Positions 60,158-64,000 of a stretch of DNA of 64,000 bases are shown here, piece after piece. Source of the stretch: Lewinellaceae bacterium (GTDB lineage Bacteria > Bacteroidota > Bacteroidia > Chitinophagales > Saprospiraceae). The translations under genes and the position numbers were made by a program. Below the pieces are notes generated by a model. It was not told the origin of the DNA. It worked only from the letters and a program-made list of their open reading frames with translations, and did not search any database. Every line of letters begins with the position of its first letter. Position 1 is the stretch's first letter. The stretch is from assembly GCA_020636315.1 (NCBI GenBank), contig JACJYA010000005.1:248001-312000 (forward strand), written 5' to 3'.

Positions 60158-60349
60158 ATGAGTGCAATAACAGATAAGATCCGCGGAAACTGGAATATGA
60201 TCAAAGGCAAACTGAAAGAAGAGTATGGCCAGCTGACTGATGACGACCTGGCCTATGCTAAAGGACAAGAAGATCAACTGCTGGGGCGCCTGCAGGAAAA
60301 GCTGGGTAAGTCCAAGCAGGAGGTCAAGGAAATGATCGATAGTTTCTAA
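60158..60349 (+). CDS. CsbD family protein
   Basis: A 63-residue protein, MSAITDKIRGNWNMIKGKLK start; DDLAYAKGQEDQLLGRLQEKLGKSKQEV is the CsbD core. CsbD proteins are general-stress proteins. A strong terminator follows. Confidence 0.92.
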   Translation: MSAITDKIRGNWNMIKGKLKEEYGQLTDDDLAYAKGQEDQLLGRLQEKLGKSKQEVKEMIDSF

Positions 60350-60367
60350 ACTGCGGTTGATGTAACC

Positions 60368-60421
60368 AAAAATAAGGGGGCGCCCTCTGGCTGTTTGTCC
60401 GGAAGGCGCCCCCTTATTTTT
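60368..60421. terminator. Bidirectional terminator between CsbD and hemerythrin genes
   Basis: AAAAATAAGGGGGCGCC (60368-60384) pairs perfectly with GGCGCCCCCTTATTTTT (60405-60421). Confidence 0.92.
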
Positions 60422-60426
60422 GGTGG

Positions 60427-61116
60427 TCAGCTGATGGGAACCGCTTTTAGTTCCTCCTCCAACTCGTTAAAGGCCTGGCTTGTCAATATTCTCTTTGCTA
60501 CCTCCATCACTTGCTGGAAAAATGGGGTGGGGGAATTAGCCTGCAGCCCGCTGAGCAATTGAACGCGCTCCGCCGGTGTCTGGGCGGGTAGAATGTACTT
60601 CATCCAGGTGAGCATGACGGAAGGTGCAATGCTGCGGATGACCTGTTCGTGGATCTGCAGCATTTCCTCGTCGGTAAAATGTTGCCACATCAGTACCTGG
60701 GTTACCGTTTCTTCTTCCAGCATGTGTTCCAGGTGGCTGGCGTGAAGGCGGCTCAGGCCCTGATAAAACTCATATCCCAGTTGCCGGGCTTCCTGGCCGG
60801 TAAGGCCGGAGCGGAGGAGGTATTCCAGTTTGGACAACAGGCTGGCCTGAAGATTGCCCAGTGACTCGTGATCCGCCTCATCGTGGGCGGCGCTGCCGGG
60901 AATGCGTGCCTCGAGGGCAGGCAGAATAAAGTTGTTCTCGGAAGCAGCGTGCTCTTCCAGTAAAAGGCAGATCTCCTCGAAGTGTTGTTTCAATCCGGTT
61001 ATCGCTTCCCGGTTGGTATAATCGACGGACCCGGCCTCCAGGGATACCCGGGACAGAAAATTGCGGATGCCTTTATGGGGAGTGGCGATCAGTGAAACTC
61101 TCGGTTGTGGCTTCAT
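60427..61116 (-). CDS. Hemerythrin-domain protein
   Basis: 229 residues. The helical bundle carries the di-iron type ligands in ATPHKGIRNFL, EEHAASENNFILPAL, AHDEADHESL and RLHASHLEHMLEEET. The last about 80 residues are an extra helical region (VMLTWMKYILPAQTPAERVQLLSGL). Probably senses or scavenges O2, NO or iron; the role is not shown. Convergent with csbD. Confidence 0.9.
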   Translation of the reverse strand: MKPQPRVSLIATPHKGIRNFLSRVSLEAGSVDYTNREAITGLKQHFEEICLLLEEHAASENNFILPALEARIPGSAAHDEADHESLGNLQASLLSKLEYLLRSGLTGQEARQLGYEFYQGLSRLHASHLEHMLEEETVTQVLMWQHFTDEEMLQIHEQVIRSIAPSVMLTWMKYILPAQTPAERVQLLSGLQANSPTPFFQQVMEVAKRILTSQAFNELEEELKAVPIS

Positions 61117-61375
61117 GATTTTATTTTTTCTCTTTGGACAAAGGGCAGGGGAGGCTGGTGGCAGTTTTTCGAAATTTTTTCTTCGTAGAGTGCATCTGTG
61201 CCTGTGCCGGCGGACACCTTCCTGCCGAACGGAGCAGTAAATGGCCTTTTGAAAAAGGTGCTGTCAAATAAAGCGGACTGATTACCTGCACAACTCTCTC
61301 CTTTTGGCAATATTTTCCCCGATTTTCTCTTTAATAGTAAGTAACTTTCCTGATAGAATCTCAAAATGTAAGATC

Positions 61376-62740
61376 ATGAGGAACCGAATGATACTCTGGA
61401 TAGCGGGTATGTTGCTTGCCGGGCTTGCTGCCGGGCAAGAGGCATTGAGCCTGCCCTATCAGATCCATACCCTGGATAATGGGTTAACGGTCATCCTGCA
61501 TGAAGACCACAGAGTGCCAATGGTGGCCGTCAATGTCTGGTATCATGTGGGGTCGGGTTTTGAAAAACCGGGGAGGACCGGCTTTGCCCACCTTTTCGAG
61601 CACATTATGTTCGAAGGCTCCGGCCATGTAGAGGAAGGCGATTTTGACAACCTGCTGGAATCCGCCGGCGGCAACAACAATGGCTCCACCAATACGGACC
61701 GCACCAATTATTACGAGGTGCTCCCTTCCAGTGCTTTGGATATTGCTTTGTTCCTCGAGTCGGACCGCATGGGATACCTGCTGGATGCCATGTCGCCCGA
61801 AAAAGTGGACGGCCAGCGGGATGTGGTCAAGAACGAGCGCCGCCAGTCTTATGAAAACCGCCCCTACGGCATGGCCTGGATCCGGTTGGTGGAAGCCCTA
61901 TACCCCAAAGGGCATCCTTACCACTGGCCCACCATCGGGTATATGGAAGACCTGACTGCAGCCTCTTATGAAGATGTGGTGGAGTTTTTCAACCGATATT
62001 ACCGGCCCAACAATGCTTCCCTGGTCATTGCCGGCGATATTGACCCCGAAAAAGCCCTTGAGCGGGTAAAATACTGGTTTGGGGAAATACCGGCAGGGGA
62101 GGAGGTGCTTCCACCTGATTCGGAACCCTTTTCGCTTTCCGGGCCTTCCTACCTCACCCTGGAGGATAATGTGCAATTGCCCCGCCTCTACCTCGCTTAT
62201 CCCACAGCATCTTTTTATGCTCCGGGAGATGCGGAGATGGACGTCATTGCAGATATACTGGCCGGTGGAAAAAACTCCCGGCTTTACAAAAAGCTGGTAT
62301 ATGAACTGGGTATTGCCCAGGACGTTTCGGCTTTTCAGGCCTCGAGGGCTATGGGGTCTATGTTTGTCCTTATGGCCACTGCCCGCCCCGGCCATTCCCT
62401 TGAAGAATTGCGGGCGGTGATCGATGAAGAAGTGGAGGGTTTGAAAAATGCGCCACCTACCCAAAGAGAACTGGAGCGCACCCTGAACCAAAGGGAGGTG
62501 AGCATGCTTCGTTCTTTTCAGAGCCTGTTTCGTAAGGCCGATGCCTTGAACCAGTATTTCTACTACACCGGCAACCCCGACTACGCCAATGAGGACCTCA
62601 GCCGCTACCGCGCCCTGTCAGTGGATGACCTTTCCGTGATGGCCAGGCAATTTCTCGATCCGCATAAGCGGGTGTTGTTGAGCATTGTCCCGGAAGGGCA
62701 GGCCGAATTAGCCGTTCCCAACCAAAACATCAAACCATGA
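61376..62740 (+). CDS. M16 zinc metallopeptidase, active subunit
   Basis: 454 residues from ATG 61376 (signal peptide to AAGQ). The inverted zinc motif HLFEH (His72, Glu75, His76) and the downstream NERRQSYEN glutamate are present, as are the NNNGSTNTDRTNYYE and YYRPNNASLVIAGDI segments of M16B peptidases. Overlaps the next M16 gene (ATGA), so the two should form a heterodimer in the periplasm. Confidence 0.95.
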   Translation: MRNRMILWIAGMLLAGLAAGQEALSLPYQIHTLDNGLTVILHEDHRVPMVAVNVWYHVGSGFEKPGRTGFAHLFEHIMFEGSGHVEEGDFDNLLESAGGNNNGSTNTDRTNYYEVLPSSALDIALFLESDRMGYLLDAMSPEKVDGQRDVVKNERRQSYENRPYGMAWIRLVEALYPKGHPYHWPTIGYMEDLTAASYEDVVEFFNRYYRPNNASLVIAGDIDPEKALERVKYWFGEIPAGEEVLPPDSEPFSLSGPSYLTLEDNVQLPRLYLAYPTASFYAPGDAEMDVIADILAGGKNSRLYKKLVYELGIAQDVSAFQASRAMGSMFVLMATARPGHSLEELRAVIDEEVEGLKNAPPTQRELERTLNQREVSMLRSFQSLFRKADALNQYFYYTGNPDYANEDLSRYRALSVDDLSVMARQFLDPHKRVLLSIVPEGQAELAVPNQNIKP

Positions 62741-64000
62741 GATCATATATCCTCACGTTTTGCCTGGTATTGGCAGCAGCTCTGGCCTTTGGCCAGAAAG
62801 CCGACCGCAGAGAATATCCTGAAATGGAGAAACCCAAAGCGCTGCAGTTGCCGGAAGTGCAGCAGTTTAAACTGGATAACGGGTTGCCGGTTTATCTTGT
62901 TGAACAAAATGAATTACCGTTGGTGCAGTTCGTTCTGGCCAGCCGTGCCGGCAGCGTTTACGAGCCATCGGATAAGCTGGGCCTGGCGGAAATGGTTGCC
63001 GATATGATGGATGAAGGCGCCGGAGGGCGAAATGCCCTGGAGTTGTCCGAAGAGATTGATTTTCTGGGAATCTCTCTGAATACTTATGCGAACCGGGAAG
63101 AGCTGGGCCTCAGGCTGTTTACCCCTACCTCCAAACTCGAAAAGGGGCTTGAGCTCTTCTCCGATGTGTTGCTTCGGCCCCGTTTCGAAGCGGAGGAACT
63201 GGAAAGGAAACGCACCGAAGCCCTGGTGGCCCTTGCCCAGGCTCATGATGAACCACAGGCAGTGGCCATGAGGGCGTTTCAGGAGCTTCTTTTTGGTGAA
63301 GAGCATCCTTACGGCCGAAGTGAATCCGGAACGGAAGCCAGCCTGAAATCCCTGTCCGTCCAGGACCTTAAAGACTTCCATCGGGAATTCATTACTCCCG
63401 CCAATTCTTTTCTGGTCGTTGTCGGTGATATTGGAAAAAGCGCTCTCCGGCAAAAACTCAGCAAAGCCTTATCCGGATGGGAAGGCGGCAAGCTGAAGAG
63501 CCGGGAAGTACCGCCGCCGCCGAAACCCGCCGATTTTTCGATCTATTTTATCGACAAACCGGGTGCTGCCCAGTCGGTCCTTCGGTTTGGAGAGCCCGGC
63601 ACGAGCCGCCTGACGGCCGATGAATACCCTATTACCGTTATGAATACCATTCTGGGCGCTTCTTTTACTTCCCGCCTCAACCAGAACATCAGAGAGGAGC
63701 ACGGCTATGCTTATGGGGCGCGGTCCGTATTCTGGCAACCGCGCTATCAGGGATTTTTTATGGCTTATGCCGATGTGCAGTCGGAGGTGACCGGCCCGGC
63801 CATCCGGGAATTCCTGAAAGAGCTGAATGGTATCCGGGAGGTCTCGGAAACGGATGTTGAAAAAGCACGGAACTATCTGGCCTTGGGGTTTCCCGGCGAA
63901 TTTCAGAATGTGGAATCCATCGCCGCCAACCTGAGCGATGTGATCTTTTACGGCCTTCCGCAAGATTATCTCAACCAGCACACAGCAAAATTGCTGGCTG
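62737..64000 (+). CDS. M16-family protein, non-catalytic subunit (partial, cut by window end)
   Basis: 421 codons visible from ATG 62737 (signal peptide to AFGQ). M16 fold segments are clear: QFKLDNGLPVYLVEQNELPLVQFVL and the C-domain SFTSRLNQNIREEHGYAYGARS. But the position of HxxEH reads MVADMMDEG, so the zinc site is absent. It is therefore the substrate-binding partner of the upstream active subunit. The C-terminus is outside the window. Confidence 0.92.
   Translation, partial: MRSYILTFCLVLAAALAFGQKADRREYPEMEKPKALQLPEVQQFKLDNGLPVYLVEQNELPLVQFVLASRAGSVYEPSDKLGLAEMVADMMDEGAGGRNALELSEEIDFLGISLNTYANREELGLRLFTPTSKLEKGLELFSDVLLRPRFEAEELERKRTEALVALAQAHDEPQAVAMRAFQELLFGEEHPYGRSESGTEASLKSLSVQDLKDFHREFITPANSFLVVVGDIGKSALRQKLSKALSGWEGGKLKSREVPPPPKPADFSIYFIDKPGAAQSVLRFGEPGTSRLTADEYPITVMNTILGASFTSRLNQNIREEHGYAYGARSVFWQPRYQGFFMAYADVQSEVTGPAIREFLKELNGIREVSETDVEKARNYLALGFPGEFQNVESIAANLSDVIFYGLPQDYLNQHTAKLLA

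Noticed and set aside
1..64000. tRNA, rRNA, CRISPR arrays, transposases, integrases
   Set aside because: No cloverleaf, rRNA segment, regular repeat-spacer array or recombinase motif was found; repeats seen are palindromic word repeats, not CRISPR.

Overview
The window looks like chromosomal DNA of a moderately high-GC member of the Bacteroidota, probably a Saprospiria-like marine or sludge bacterium (the class is an inference). Four things point there: promoters of the form TTTG-N17..21-TAnnTTTG, a protein with a type IX secretion (T9SS) C-terminal sorting domain, TonB/DUF4249 and DUF6660 families, and the rpsL-rpsG-fusA-rpsJ order without tuf. No rRNA, tRNA, CRISPR array, transposase or prophage gene was seen.

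Layout. 1-5.6 kb: mostly minus-strand housekeeping genes (partial spermidine-synthase-like methyltransferase, GlmU-like acyltransferase, type B L31, GNAT, NUDIX, DinB-like protein, sarcosine-oxidase-like FAD enzyme). 6.3-12.4 kb: gltB-gltD glutamate synthase, with a hairpin-rich leader. 12.6-19.7 kb: a four-gene minus-strand envelope operon (periplasmic protein, TonB receptor with STN domain, DUF4249 lipoprotein, macroglobulin-like protein with an isolated plug domain). 20.1-25.9 kb: small beta-barrel, AraC-type regulator divergent from a T9SS beta-helix protein, SHOCT protein, MFS transporter. 26.1-34.9 kb: metal-export island (DUF6660, CzcA fused to a TolC-like protein, CzcB, FetAB, CDF exporter). 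35-36.7 kb: two lipoproteins and an acyl-ACP thioesterase.

37.0-57.3 kb: one co-directional ribosomal block (str, S10, spc and alpha operons joined): rpsL-rpsG-fusA-rpsJ-rplCDWB-rpsS-rplV-rpsC-rplP-rpmC-rpsQ-rplNXE-rpsNH-rplFR-rpsE-rpmD-rplO-secY-map-infA-rpmJ-rpsM-rpsK-rpsD-rpoA-rplQ. It makes most of the ribosomal core, EF-G, IF-1, the RNA polymerase alpha subunit, the SecY channel and methionine aminopeptidase. Several intergenic gaps carry hairpins, internal promoters or inverted word-repeats, so the block is probably divided into several transcription units. 57.4-61.1 kb: small envelope/stress-type genes (YtxH, DUF5670, CsbD, coiled-coil lipoprotein, beta-barrel, hemerythrin). 61.4-64 kb: a two-gene M16 peptidase pair, the second cut by the window edge.

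The strongest unusual signals are non-coding: a dispersed family of intergenic word-repeat palindromes, a branched RNA candidate between rpsJ and rplC, and a promoter plus mutually exclusive hairpins before rplP. The most unusual protein is the CzcA-TolC fusion, which keeps a signal-peptide-like junction.
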